NCBI GenBank assembly: GCA_043746815.1
Contig: JAYTQG010000219.1
Coordinates: 1-17,194, forward strand
Source: JAYTQG01 sp043746815
Lineage (GTDB): Bacteria > Actinomycetota > Thermoleophilia > Miltoncostaeales > Miltoncostaeaceae
Direction: 5' to 3'
DNA length: 17,194 bases
The number at the start of each line of letters is the position of its first letter. The first letter of the stretch is position 1. Positions 7,131 to 13,529 of the stretch are shown in pieces. The position numbers were made by a program, and so were the translations under genes. The notes under the pieces are model-generated. The model ran no database searches. It was not told where the DNA came from and was given only the letters and a program-made list of their open reading frames with translations.

Positions 7131-7160
7131 AACAAAAAACCCGCCTCGAATGGGCGGGTT
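7131..7160 (-). terminator. Intrinsic terminator of the PAP2 transcription unit
   Basis: AACCCGCC (7138-7145) and GGCGGGTT (7153-7160) make an 8-bp stem with a 7-base loop. On the minus strand the stem is followed immediately by a T run (GGCGGGTTTTTTGTTG), the textbook layout of an intrinsic terminator for transcripts arriving from the PAP2 gene. It lies 146 bases past that gene's stop and about 30 bases before the start of the 64-residue gene, so it insulates the next operon, whose promoter must then lie within or after the hairpin unless there is read-through. Confidence 0.8.
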
Positions 7161-7305
7161 GCTGTCTGGGGGGCTGGGATCATCATCGCAAGCTCAGCGG
7201 CTCGCGTTCCGGGCGTTCAACATACTGGCAGGGTATGGCGATCGGGCGGTTTGCGCAACTGTCGACCTCAGCGAGATTTGCCGGAGGCGGAGATTTCGGC
7301 GAAGT

Positions 7306-8142
7306 TCATCGACGCTGTGGGGCGAGACTTGGCTTCTGCGCGCAACGGAACCAGGTGGCGGCGATTGCGAAGCCAAGGAGCACGGCAATCGCGCCGCCGA
7401 AGCTGTCGACGATGTAGTGATTTGCCGTCCCCACAATGGCGAAAAACACGACGGCCGGGTACGCCAGGGCCACCGCTCGCAGCGGCCAGTTGTGCAGGAG
7501 TAACGCAGCAACCACGCCAATCATCAGCGCATAGCCGAAATGCATCGATGGCACGGCGGCATACGGGTTGAAAAAGTGCGAAAGGCGTCCGCCATGGAGG
7601 TCGATGCCAGAGATCGTTCGCAGGGTGTCAACGAACGTGCCGCTGATCAGGCGCGGGGGAGCGACCGGGAAGAGCATGAACACGATCAGGGCGAGACCGT
7701 TCGCGGCAAAGAAGGCGTTGCGGACGTACGGATACCAGCGCGGGCGCTTTCGATACATCCACACGAAGAAGGCGACGGTGACGATCCAATGGGCATAGAT
7801 GTAGAAGTAGTTCAGTGCCTTGATGGCGCTGGGATAGTTGAAGAAGAAATCCTGGACGTCGGTCTCGACGAAGATTCCCTTCCCTTTCTCCCAACCAATG
7901 AGGTTCTGTGCGTTGCTAAACGCCCGGGACGGATCGCCGATGACCAGGGCGCGTGAGAGTTCGTAGACGAGGAGAGCAAGGACAAACAGGGCAACCTCGC
8001 CTTTCCAGGAAAGGCGGCGAAATCCCCGGCGCGCGTTGGGTCCATGCTCGGCGGGTGCCAGCACGGTGCGGTCATCCATCGTCGAACCAGTGATTGCCAC
8101 GAACGGTCTGCTCCAATGCCCAAAACTTCCGGGCGTTGCCAC
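7306..8142 (-). CDS. PAP2-superfamily membrane phosphatase/phosphotransferase (PAP2_3-like)
   Basis: A 278-residue membrane protein with about six helices between residues 48 and 265. PAP2 motifs are present: 'FPVAPPRL' (158-164) in place of the first lipid-phosphatase motif, as in the Aur1/inositolphosphotransferase-like branch; 'NPYAAVPSMHFGYAL' (192-205, catalytic-type His201 in PSMH); and 'GTANHYIVDSFGG' (238-250, His242 and Asp246). Such enzymes hydrolyse or transfer phospho-head groups on lipids at the membrane surface; which lipid is not visible. The start is uncertain: GTG 8140-8142 has GGGGAG eight bases upstream, GTG 8098-8100 and ATG 8077-8079 are also in frame, and the first ~40 residues are not conserved-looking. 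It is probably monocistronic, ending at the terminator at 7131-7160. Confidence 0.88.
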   Translation of the reverse strand: MATPGSFGHWSRPFVAITGSTMDDRTVLAPAEHGPNARRGFRRLSWKGEVALFVLALLVYELSRALVIGDPSRAFSNAQNLIGWEKGKGIFVETDVQDFFFNYPSAIKALNYFYIYAHWIVTVAFFVWMYRKRPRWYPYVRNAFFAANGLALIVFMLFPVAPPRLISGTFVDTLRTISGIDLHGGRLSHFFNPYAAVPSMHFGYALMIGVVAALLLHNWPLRAVALAYPAVVFFAIVGTANHYIVDSFGGAIAVLLGFAIAATWFRCAQKPSLAPQRR

Positions 8143-8174
8143 ACGGAGGACTCCCCAGCCCCACGCCTACGGTA

Positions 8175-8187
8175 CCGGGTTACCCGG
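8175..8187. promoter_or_regulatory. Short perfect inverted repeat between the PAP2 and tRNA genes
   Basis: CCGGGT-T-ACCCGG, 6-bp arms around one base, lies 33 bases upstream of the PAP2 gene start and 64 bases before the tRNA. It could be a small operator or part of the PAP2 promoter. Short G/C palindromes are common in such DNA, so support is weak. Confidence 0.25.
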
Positions 8188-8250
8188 CTGCCCTCAACCT
8201 GAACGTCCGGGTAGCGCTGCTGCCACGGTATCGCTACCATCCCCTCCGCT

Positions 8251-8324
8251 CGGGGTGTGGCGCAGCTTGGTAGCGCGCTCCGTTCGGGACGGAGAGGTCC
8301 CCGGTTCAAATCCGGGCACCCCGA
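8251..8324 (+). tRNA. tRNA-Pro (anticodon CGG)
   Basis: A complete cloverleaf of 74 bases. The acceptor arms CGGGGTG (8251-8257) and CACCCCG (8317-8323) pair fully, with discriminator A at 8324. The D arm has GCGC/GCGC with the AGCTTGGTA loop. The anticodon arm is CTCCG-TTCGGGA-CGGAG, giving anticodon CGG. The T arm CCCGG-TTCAAAT-CCGGG has the invariant TTC. The 3' CCA is not encoded, so it must be added after transcription. TACCAT at 8235-8240 is a possible -10 box ten bases upstream. Confidence 0.97.
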
Positions 8325-8339
8325 TTCCTTCGGGCACAA

Positions 8340-8366
8340 CGGGCGGATCCATCACGATCCTGCCCG
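8340..8366 (+). terminator. Hairpin between tRNA-Pro and the HPP gene
   Basis: CGGGCGGATC (8340-8349) pairs with GATCCTGCCCG (8356-8366) apart from one bulged T, around a 6-base loop, 15 bases past the tRNA 3' end. There is no real T run after it, so it may be a weak terminator, a processing stem, or an accident. It sits between the tRNA and the membrane-protein start at 8422. Confidence 0.35.
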
Positions 8367-8421
8367 TGTTCCACCCCCGCGTGTTCGGATACGCTCGCGT
8401 TCTTCCGACAGGAGATGCGAG

Positions 8422-8961
8422 ATGACGGATACCGCGAATCGCGGCCTCCCAGCATTTGCCGAGAAGCTGCGCGGTCAGGGGGCGGTCGTTCCACCCCGAG
8501 CGCCCTGGAAAGCGATCGGGCTCGCCGCGCTTGGAGGCTTCCTCGCCATCGCGGTCGTCGCGGCCCTGCGCGTTGGGATTGATCAACCCCTAGTGTTGGG
8601 CTCATTCGGCGCCTCTTGCGTCCTGGTCTTTGGTTTCCCCGATGTGCCCTTTTCACAGCCCCGCAACGTCGTTGGCGGTCACTTCTTGAGCACGCTCGTC
8701 GGCCTCACATGCGTCGAAATCCTCGGTACTCACTGGTGGACCGCCGCGATCGCGGTCGCTGGTGCCATCGCGGCGATGATGGTGACCCGCACGGTTCACC
8801 CACCGGCTGGCTCAAACCCGGTGATCGTCTACCTCGGTGCCGGGGTGATCCACTGGAAGTTCTTGTTCCTGCCGACGCTCGTTGGCGCTGTCCTCCTGGT
8901 GGCGGTGGCCTTGATCTACAACAACCTCGTGCGCCCAGGCCGCTATCCCGCCTACTGGTAG
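8422..8961 (+). CDS. HPP-family integral membrane protein
   Basis: A 179-residue protein with four predicted membrane helices. The family signature HPPAG is at residues 126-130 ('TVHPPAGSNPV'), and the conserved block 'QPLVLGSFGASCVLVFGFPDVPFSQPRNVVGGHF' is at 55-88, both diagnostic of HPP proteins. Some HPP proteins in cyanobacteria and plastids transport nitrite; for bacterial members elsewhere the role is mostly unknown, so transport of a small anion is only a guess. The frame is open back into the tRNA gene, but ATG 8422-8424 has GGAG seven bases upstream and gives the usual family length. It lies downstream of the tRNA on the same strand and may share its transcript. Confidence 0.92.
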   Translation: MTDTANRGLPAFAEKLRGQGAVVPPRAPWKAIGLAALGGFLAIAVVAALRVGIDQPLVLGSFGASCVLVFGFPDVPFSQPRNVVGGHFLSTLVGLTCVEILGTHWWTAAIAVAGAIAAMMVTRTVHPPAGSNPVIVYLGAGVIHWKFLFLPTLVGAVLLVAVALIYNNLVRPGRYPAYW

Positions 8962-9071
8962 CTGGCACAGAGCCGACACATTCATCGCGCAACGTGACAC
9001 GGCTTTGCGACTACGCTGAAACCGGGAGGTGGTCCGGGGTGGCCTCTGGCGACGGCACGTGGTTTGACGGC

Positions 9072-9077
9072 TAGCAT
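9072..9077 (+). promoter_or_regulatory. Possible -10 box for a leaderless start of the CoA-binding protein gene
   Basis: TAGCAT matches TANNNT and ends six bases before ATG 9084. There is no Shine-Dalgarno sequence in between, so transcription may begin at or next to the start codon. No clear -35 element is visible. Confidence 0.35.
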
Positions 9078-9083
9078 CGGGGC

Positions 9084-9488
9084 ATGCACGCGAATTCGAG
9101 GCCCGAGGAGATCGTGCGCGACACGCGACGGATTGCCATCGTGGGGGCGTCGCCCAACCCGAGACGGCCAGTCTTCGACGTAATGCGCTACCTGATCGAC
9201 GCTGGTTTCGAGGTTATCCCGGTCCGCCCCGGGGGAGGAGAGATTCTTGGCCAGCAGGTTGTCGCCTCGCTTGCCGAAATTCAAGGCCCGATTGATCTAG
9301 TCGACGTCTTCCGCCGCGGTGACGCGGCCCCGGACATCGCCCGTGAGGCGGTTTCCGTCGGTGCGGATGCCCTTTGGCTTCAACCCGGCTGCGTCAGTGA
9401 CGAGGCCCGCGAGATCGCCTCCGCCGCTGGCCTCGCGTTTGTCGCTGGCGAGTGCACCATGCAGGTGCACCGTCAGATGAACGGCTAG
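9084..9488 (+). CDS. CoA-binding domain protein (YccU-like)
   Basis: A 134-residue single-domain Rossmann-type protein of the CoA_binding_2 kind. The nucleotide-binding start 'RRIAIVGASPNPRRPVFDVMRYLIDAGFEVIPVRPG' is at residues 15-49, followed by 'VVASLAEIQGPIDLVDVFRRGDAAPDIAREAVSVGADALWLQPG' and 'SAAGLAFVAGECTMQVHRQ', the usual order for stand-alone bacterial YccU proteins. They bind CoA or acyl-CoA; no reaction is established. No ribosome-binding site precedes the ATG. Its TAG stop shares the tetranucleotide CTAG (9485-9488) with the stop of the convergent NifU-like gene. Confidence 0.9.
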   Translation: MHANSRPEEIVRDTRRIAIVGASPNPRRPVFDVMRYLIDAGFEVIPVRPGGGEILGQQVVASLAEIQGPIDLVDVFRRGDAAPDIAREAVSVGADALWLQPGCVSDEAREIASAAGLAFVAGECTMQVHRQMNG

Positions 9489-9718
9489 ACGGTGATAACG
9501 CCCTCAACCTCGGGAACCTCGCGTCGCAGCTCGGCCTCGATGCCAAGCGTCAGCGTTGCGGTCGACATCGGGCAGCCGCCGCAGGCGCCAAGCATGTGGA
9601 GGTGGACGAAGCCCTCTTCGTCAAAGTCGACGAACTCCACGTCGCCACCGTCCGTGTGCAGCGCCGGACGAATCCGGTCGAGAACGTCTTCGATGCGGGT
9701 GATTGTGTCGACTGCCAT
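9485..9718 (-). CDS. NifU C-terminal-like Fe-S scaffold protein
   Basis: A 77-residue protein that is essentially one NifU/Nfu domain: 'IEDVLDRIRPALHTDGGDVEFVDFDEEG-VHLHMLGACGGCPMSTATL-LGIEAELRREVPEV'. The CxxC pair is C46/C49 in 'GACGGCPMS', which binds a [4Fe-4S] cluster shared between two subunits for transfer to target enzymes. The length suits stand-alone Nfu proteins of Gram-positive bacteria. ATG has AAGGA about six bases upstream. It diverges from the nitrilase-like gene across 54 bases and converges with the CoA-binding gene through a shared CTAG. The window also encodes a Cys-cluster RNA methyltransferase (12125-13516), a possible client. Confidence 0.94.
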   Translation of the reverse strand: MAVDTITRIEDVLDRIRPALHTDGGDVEFVDFDEEGFVHLHMLGACGGCPMSTATLTLGIEAELRREVPEVEGVITV

Positions 9719-9758
9719 GCGGGTTCCTTGGCTCGGGTGTTCGCGTCGTTTTCTTCCC

Positions 9759-9765
9759 TATGGTA
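9759..9765. promoter_or_regulatory. Possible symmetric -10 element serving both divergent genes
   Basis: TATGGTA contains TATGGT on the plus strand (9759-9764), ending eight bases before ATG 9773, and TACCAT on the minus strand (9765-9760), about 40 bases before ATG 9718. Both fit TANNNT. The plus-strand spacing suggests leaderless expression of the amidase; the minus-strand gene has a normal ribosome-binding site. -35 elements are weak or absent. Confidence 0.35.
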
Positions 9766-9772
9766 GCGAGCG

Positions 9773-10588
9773 ATGAGCGGAGCGGATGTCCTACGGGTCG
9801 CGGCGGTTCAGATGACCACGGGGTCGGACTCAACCGCCAACGTTGTCGTTGCGGCGCGCCTGGTCGCCAATGCCGCCGACCTCGGCGCACGGTTCATCGT
9901 TCTCCCGGAGAAGTGGCCACTTCTTCAGGCCACCTCGGCGGATCCGTCTCAGTCGTTGGAGGGGGAATGGATCGCGGCGGCTCGGGGATGGGCACTGCAG
10001 TTTGGCGTCGCGATTCTTGTCGGGAGCGCCTTGGAAACGGTCCCAGCCGATGGGCGAGCGCACAATGCGAGCGTCCTCATCGCTCCGAACGGCGCCGTTT
10101 CGGCGGTGTACCGAAAGCTTCATCTCTTCGACGTCGACGTGGCTGGAACGACGTACCGGGAGTCGGCAACGACCCTGGCAGGCGAGGATGTTGTGGTCGC
10201 GGACATTCTGGGCCGTCGTCTCGGGATGTCGGTCTGTTACGACCTGCGTTTTCCGGAGCTCTATCGCGCGCTTGTCGATCGTGGCGCCGAAATTTTGGCG
10301 ATCCCCTCGGCCTTTACCGCCGTCACGGGAGCAGCGCACTGGCACGTGCTCCTGCGTGCTCGGGCAATTGAGAACCAGTGTTTCGTGATTGCCGCGAATC
10401 AGGTCGGGCGCCATGCGAACGGCACCGAGTCGTACGGGCACAGCGTGATCATCGACCCGTGGGGACGGATCCTTGCCGAGACGGAGAGCGGCGAGGGCGT
10501 CATCGTTGCCGACCTGGACTTCGCAGAACTCCGGCAGATCAGGGCCTCGCTTCCGGCCCTCGCCCATCGCCGCAAGGACCTTGTCTAG
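9773..10588 (+). CDS. Carbon-nitrogen hydrolase (nitrilase superfamily, Nit1/Nit2-like amidase)
   Basis: A 271-residue cytoplasmic amidase. The Glu-Lys-Cys catalytic set is in place: E46 in 'FIVLPEKWPLL', K115 in 'VYRKLHLFDVDV', and C155 in 'GMSVCYDLRFPELYRAL'. 'IPSAFTAVTGAAHWHVLLRARAIENQCFVIAANQ' and 'SYGHSVIIDPWGRIL' are typical of the Nit branch that acts on omega-amides such as deaminated glutathione or 2-oxoglutaramate in metabolite repair. The substrate is inferred from subgroup likeness, and the length is normal. No Shine-Dalgarno sequence precedes ATG 9773, and a -10-like TATGGT lies eight bases upstream. The stop shares CTAG (10585-10588) with the convergent peptidase gene. Confidence 0.94.
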   Translation: MSGADVLRVAAVQMTTGSDSTANVVVAARLVANAADLGARFIVLPEKWPLLQATSADPSQSLEGEWIAAARGWALQFGVAILVGSALETVPADGRAHNASVLIAPNGAVSAVYRKLHLFDVDVAGTTYRESATTLAGEDVVVADILGRRLGMSVCYDLRFPELYRALVDRGAEILAIPSAFTAVTGAAHWHVLLRARAIENQCFVIAANQVGRHANGTESYGHSVIIDPWGRILAETESGEGVIVADLDFAELRQIRASLPALAHRRKDLV

Positions 10589-12078
10589 GCGAGTTCTCGG
10601 TCGGCTTCCTCGGTGAGAACGGCAAGGTCCAACGGTGGAATATCCAGCTCACGGGCGAGTTCATCCGCGGAGAGTCGCTGGCCGTCCTCCCAGATTTCGC
10701 GCAGGAAGTTCCCGGCTTTTCGGCTGGCGAACCATTTCGTCCCGTACTGGTCGCGCAGCAGCCCGCGCAGGCCGCACTCAAGCGTCCAGGCCCGGAGATA
10801 GGCAGCGACGTAAAAGCCTTCGTCGATGTCCTCCAGATAGCGCACAGCTGGCCATTTCACCCGTGTTGCAATCTCCAACTGCTCGGCGTACCGGTCACCC
10901 ATCGAGGAGATGTCCGATGCATGAAACGCAAGCTCGTAGGTCAGCTTTGCGGAGAGGCGCCGCTGCAGGTAGAGGCGGGTGGTTGCAACGTGGCGGCGCA
11001 GTTCGTCGGGGTCGCGGCCACCGACTGCCCATTCCAGCCAGGCGGGGTCGCGGAGGAGTCCTTCCATCAGGAAGGCGAACGTCTCGGTAACGGCGTTATC
11101 TCCGAGGTGGCGAAATTCAAATGGCACCGACTTGCCCATTCCGGCGTAGTGCTGCGCATGGCCGGACTCGTGGAACAGCGCGGAGTAATCGTCGAGGCCC
11201 CCTGCCGGGGCGATGACGAGGTAGATCTCCTCCGGCACACGCGCGGGGACGCAGAACGCTCGGGTGTCTTTCGTCGGCCGAGCGGCGGTGTCCAGGATGA
11301 TGTTGGGTTGTCCGTCCAGGGTGATTCCAAGTCCATCGAGCGTCTGCCGAAGTGCGGGCATCATTCCGCGCTCGGTGAAACGAACGTCAAACTCGTTTGC
11401 GCGCATCACGCGCGGGATGTCGGCCGCTGTCGCGGCGGATAGTCTCGTGCCCGCCCGCTGGCGCAGGCTCGCATCGAGGGCCCGTTCATAGAGCTGGTCG
11501 GTCTCAGCCAGCAGACGTTGCCCCTGCGCTGCGAGTGCGGGCAGGTCTACCCCGCCGATTTGCGCGAAGAGGTCCCGGTAGTTCGCCGCGCCGAGGTCAC
11601 GGGCAGTGCGATGGCGTCGATCCCAAAGGTCGGCGTAAATCGGGTTCAGCTCGTCGTCCAACACGCGCAGGCGCGCCGTCTCAAGCTCCGCCCGCCGCAC
11701 GGGCTCTGGCTCGTTCGCAATCAGCGTTGAGACCGAGCGGAACGGGACAGGATCCCCGGCGATGCGAACCGTCGCGGACGATTCGCCCTCACCGAGCGCC
11801 TGCGCCTCGGCCCGGGCGGCCTGCTCCATCGCCCCTGCCACGGCAAACACCGCGAGGTTTCGTCGGCTGCGGAGCGTGTCGCCTGTGGCACCGTCCAGGG
11901 ACGCGACCAACTCGGTGGCGATCTCCGCGGTGAAGAGGCCCTCGTAGCGGCCGTAGATATCCGCAAGTGGAAGCTCGTTGGTCAGCCCGGCCCCATTTCG
12001 GTACCACGCACGGCCAAGCTCAGCCAGGAACGCGTCGCCCTGGTACCGGTATGTCTCAAGATCAGAAAGGGCACCCAT
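10585..12078 (-). CDS. M3-like zinc metallopeptidase (oligopeptidase family)
   Basis: A 497-residue, mostly helical protein with the zinc motif H303-E304-x-x-H307 in 'ALFHESGHAQHYAGM' and a third-ligand glutamate E332 in 'NAVTETFAFLMEGLL', the HExGHxxH...E pattern of peptidase clan MA, close to family M3 oligoendopeptidases. There is no signal peptide, so it should act in the cytoplasm on short peptides. At the C-terminus, 'YFVAAYLRAW'-like helices (here 'GFYVAAYLRAWTLE') are as expected. The frame is open to 12195, but ATG 12076-12078 is the best start: GAGGA lies ten bases upstream and the additional residues look non-coding. It is shorter than classical M3 enzymes (about 600-680), so it belongs to a compact subgroup. 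It diverges from the methyltransferase gene across 46 bases. Confidence 0.9.
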   Translation of the reverse strand: MGALSDLETYRYQGDAFLAELGRAWYRNGAGLTNELPLADIYGRYEGLFTAEIATELVASLDGATGDTLRSRRNLAVFAVAGAMEQAARAEAQALGEGESSATVRIAGDPVPFRSVSTLIANEPEPVRRAELETARLRVLDDELNPIYADLWDRRHRTARDLGAANYRDLFAQIGGVDLPALAAQGQRLLAETDQLYERALDASLRQRAGTRLSAATAADIPRVMRANEFDVRFTERGMMPALRQTLDGLGITLDGQPNIILDTAARPTKDTRAFCVPARVPEEIYLVIAPAGGLDDYSALFHESGHAQHYAGMGKSVPFEFRHLGDNAVTETFAFLMEGLLRDPAWLEWAVGGRDPDELRRHVATTRLYLQRRLSAKLTYELAFHASDISSMGDRYAEQLEIATRVKWPAVRYLEDIDEGFYVAAYLRAWTLECGLRGLLRDQYGTKWFASRKAGNFLREIWEDGQRLSADELARELDIPPLDLAVLTEEADRELA

Positions 12079-12112
12079 CGCGGCTGGATCCTCGCAGGGT
12101 TTGCTCGCCCGC

Positions 12113-12118
12113 GATACT
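12113..12118 (+). promoter_or_regulatory. Possible -10 box for a leaderless start of the RNA methyltransferase
   Basis: GATACT (four of six bases match TATAAT) ends six bases before ATG 12125, and no Shine-Dalgarno sequence is present between the divergent genes on the plus side. The -35 region is unclear. Confidence 0.3.
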
Positions 12119-12124
12119 CCCGCG

Positions 12125-13516
12125 ATGACAAGCACCGCCGCCCCCGATGAGTTCGCCCGCCCCAGACACGGCGACCACCTCGACCTTGAGGTCACCGATT
12201 TGGCCTTTGGTGGTCAGGGGGTCGCGCGCCACGGCAGCTTTGTCGTGTTCGTCAACGACGCCGCCCCCGGTGATCTTGTCCGCGCGCGGGTCTGGAAGTC
12301 GCGCCGCCGATTCGCCGAGGCGGACTTGGTGGAGGTTCTCCGCCCCAGCCCCAACCGTGTCACCCCACCGTGCCAGTACGTCGGCCGCTGCGGCGGCTGC
12401 CGCCTGCAACACGTGGACGCAGCGGTCGTTTTGGAGGCCAAACGCAGCCAGATTGTCGAGCACCTCGCCCGGATTGGCCACCTCACCGGGATCGACGTCC
12501 GCGAGCCAATCCCGGCGCTCGCGCACTTCGGGTACCGCAACAAAATGGAGTACTCCGCCGGTCCCGACGAGAACGGCGGGCTGCGTCTCGGCTTCCACCG
12601 GCGGGGCCGTTGGGATGAGGTCGTGGACCTAGCGTCCTGTCTCCTGGCCTCCCCACTGGGTAACCGCATCCGCGAGCGTGTCCGGCAGTGGGCCCTTGCA
12701 GAAGGAATGCCGCCCTACGACCAACGGGCCCAGACCGGCATCCTGCGCCACGTCGTCGTCCGCGAGGCCCCGACGACCGGCCAGGCGCTCGTCATGGTGG
12801 TCACCGCCCCCGGCGCCGAGGCCGCCGTCGATCGCCTTGCGGCGCCGTTGATGGCTGATATCCCAGAGGTTGTTGGCCTCGTCCACGGCGTGAACGACGG
12901 TGTCTCTGAGATCACCCAGGACATCCCAACCCGCCACGTTGCAGGCCTCGAAGCGATCGAGGAACGGGTCCTTGGGGTGACGCTTCGCCTCTCGATGGGG
13001 GCCTTCTTTCAGACCAATACCCTCATGGCCGAGCGCCTCTATGCCGAGACCGTTGCGGCCGCGGGGCTGACCGGCGGCGAGGTGCTCTACGACCTCTACG
13101 CCGGTGCGGGCAGCATCGGCTTGGTCCTTGCGCCGAGTGCGAAAGAGGTGATCAGCATCGAGATCGTCGAGGACGCGGTGCGCGATGCGAACGCGAATGC
13201 CGCGGCGAACGGCATCACGAACTTCCGCTCGATCGCCGGTGACTGCGGCGTGGTGCTGCGCGAACAGCGTGACGAGCTTCCCGCGCCCGACGTCGTTGTC
13301 GTCGATCCGCCCCGGGGCGGCCTCTCGGGCCGAGCAGTGCGCCGCATTCTGGAGCTCTCCCCACCGACGCTGGTCTACGTCTCATGTCAGCCCGCGACCT
13401 TTGCCGACAACGCCAAGCGCTTCGTCGACGGCGGCTACACCCTTGAGTACGTCCAACCCGTGGACATGTTTCCGCAGACCCCGCACATTGAGGCCGTCGC
13501 CAGGTTCGTTCGATGA
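12125..13516 (+). CDS. Class I SAM-dependent RNA m5U methyltransferase with TRAM domain and Fe-S cysteines (RlmD/TrmA family)
   Basis: A 463-residue enzyme that methylates C5 of a uridine in rRNA or tRNA. An N-terminal TRAM RNA-binding domain spans about 15-75. The four cluster cysteines of the RlmD type are visible: C83, C89, C92 ('PCQYVGRCGGCRLQH') and C172 ('LASCLLA'). The central insert is followed by 'GAFFQTNTLMAERLY' (Q296), SAM motif I 'YDLYAGAGSIGL' (322-333), 'VVDPPRGGL' (392-400), the catalytic nucleophile C421 in 'VYVSCQPATFADN', and the base E455 in 'DMFPQTPHIEAVARF'. All key residues are present, so it should be active. Which uridine it modifies cannot be told. The open frame continues upstream to 11978, but homology begins after ATG 12125. 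No ribosome-binding site is seen. Confidence 0.95.
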   Translation: MTSTAAPDEFARPRHGDHLDLEVTDLAFGGQGVARHGSFVVFVNDAAPGDLVRARVWKSRRRFAEADLVEVLRPSPNRVTPPCQYVGRCGGCRLQHVDAAVVLEAKRSQIVEHLARIGHLTGIDVREPIPALAHFGYRNKMEYSAGPDENGGLRLGFHRRGRWDEVVDLASCLLASPLGNRIRERVRQWALAEGMPPYDQRAQTGILRHVVVREAPTTGQALVMVVTAPGAEAAVDRLAAPLMADIPEVVGLVHGVNDGVSEITQDIPTRHVAGLEAIEERVLGVTLRLSMGAFFQTNTLMAERLYAETVAAAGLTGGEVLYDLYAGAGSIGLVLAPSAKEVISIEIVEDAVRDANANAAANGITNFRSIAGDCGVVLREQRDELPAPDVVVVDPPRGGLSGRAVRRILELSPPTLVYVSCQPATFADNAKRFVDGGYTLEYVQPVDMFPQTPHIEAVARFVR

Positions 13517-13529
13517 TGGCTTGGGAGCG

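Noticed and set aside
8257..8421. Upstream extension of the HPP open frame into tRNA-Pro
   Set aside because: A protein start inside a tRNA is unlikely, and ATG 8422 has a good ribosome-binding site and the family's normal N-terminus.
10378..11442. 354-codon plus-strand frame across the end of the amidase and opposite the M3 peptidase
   Set aside because: It overlaps two genes with intact catalytic motifs in other frames and shows no recognisable domain.
12146..12669. Several alternate-frame open readings within the RNA methyltransferase gene
   Set aside because: The +1 reading holds the TRAM domain and all four cluster cysteines; the others have no motifs and do not extend beyond it.
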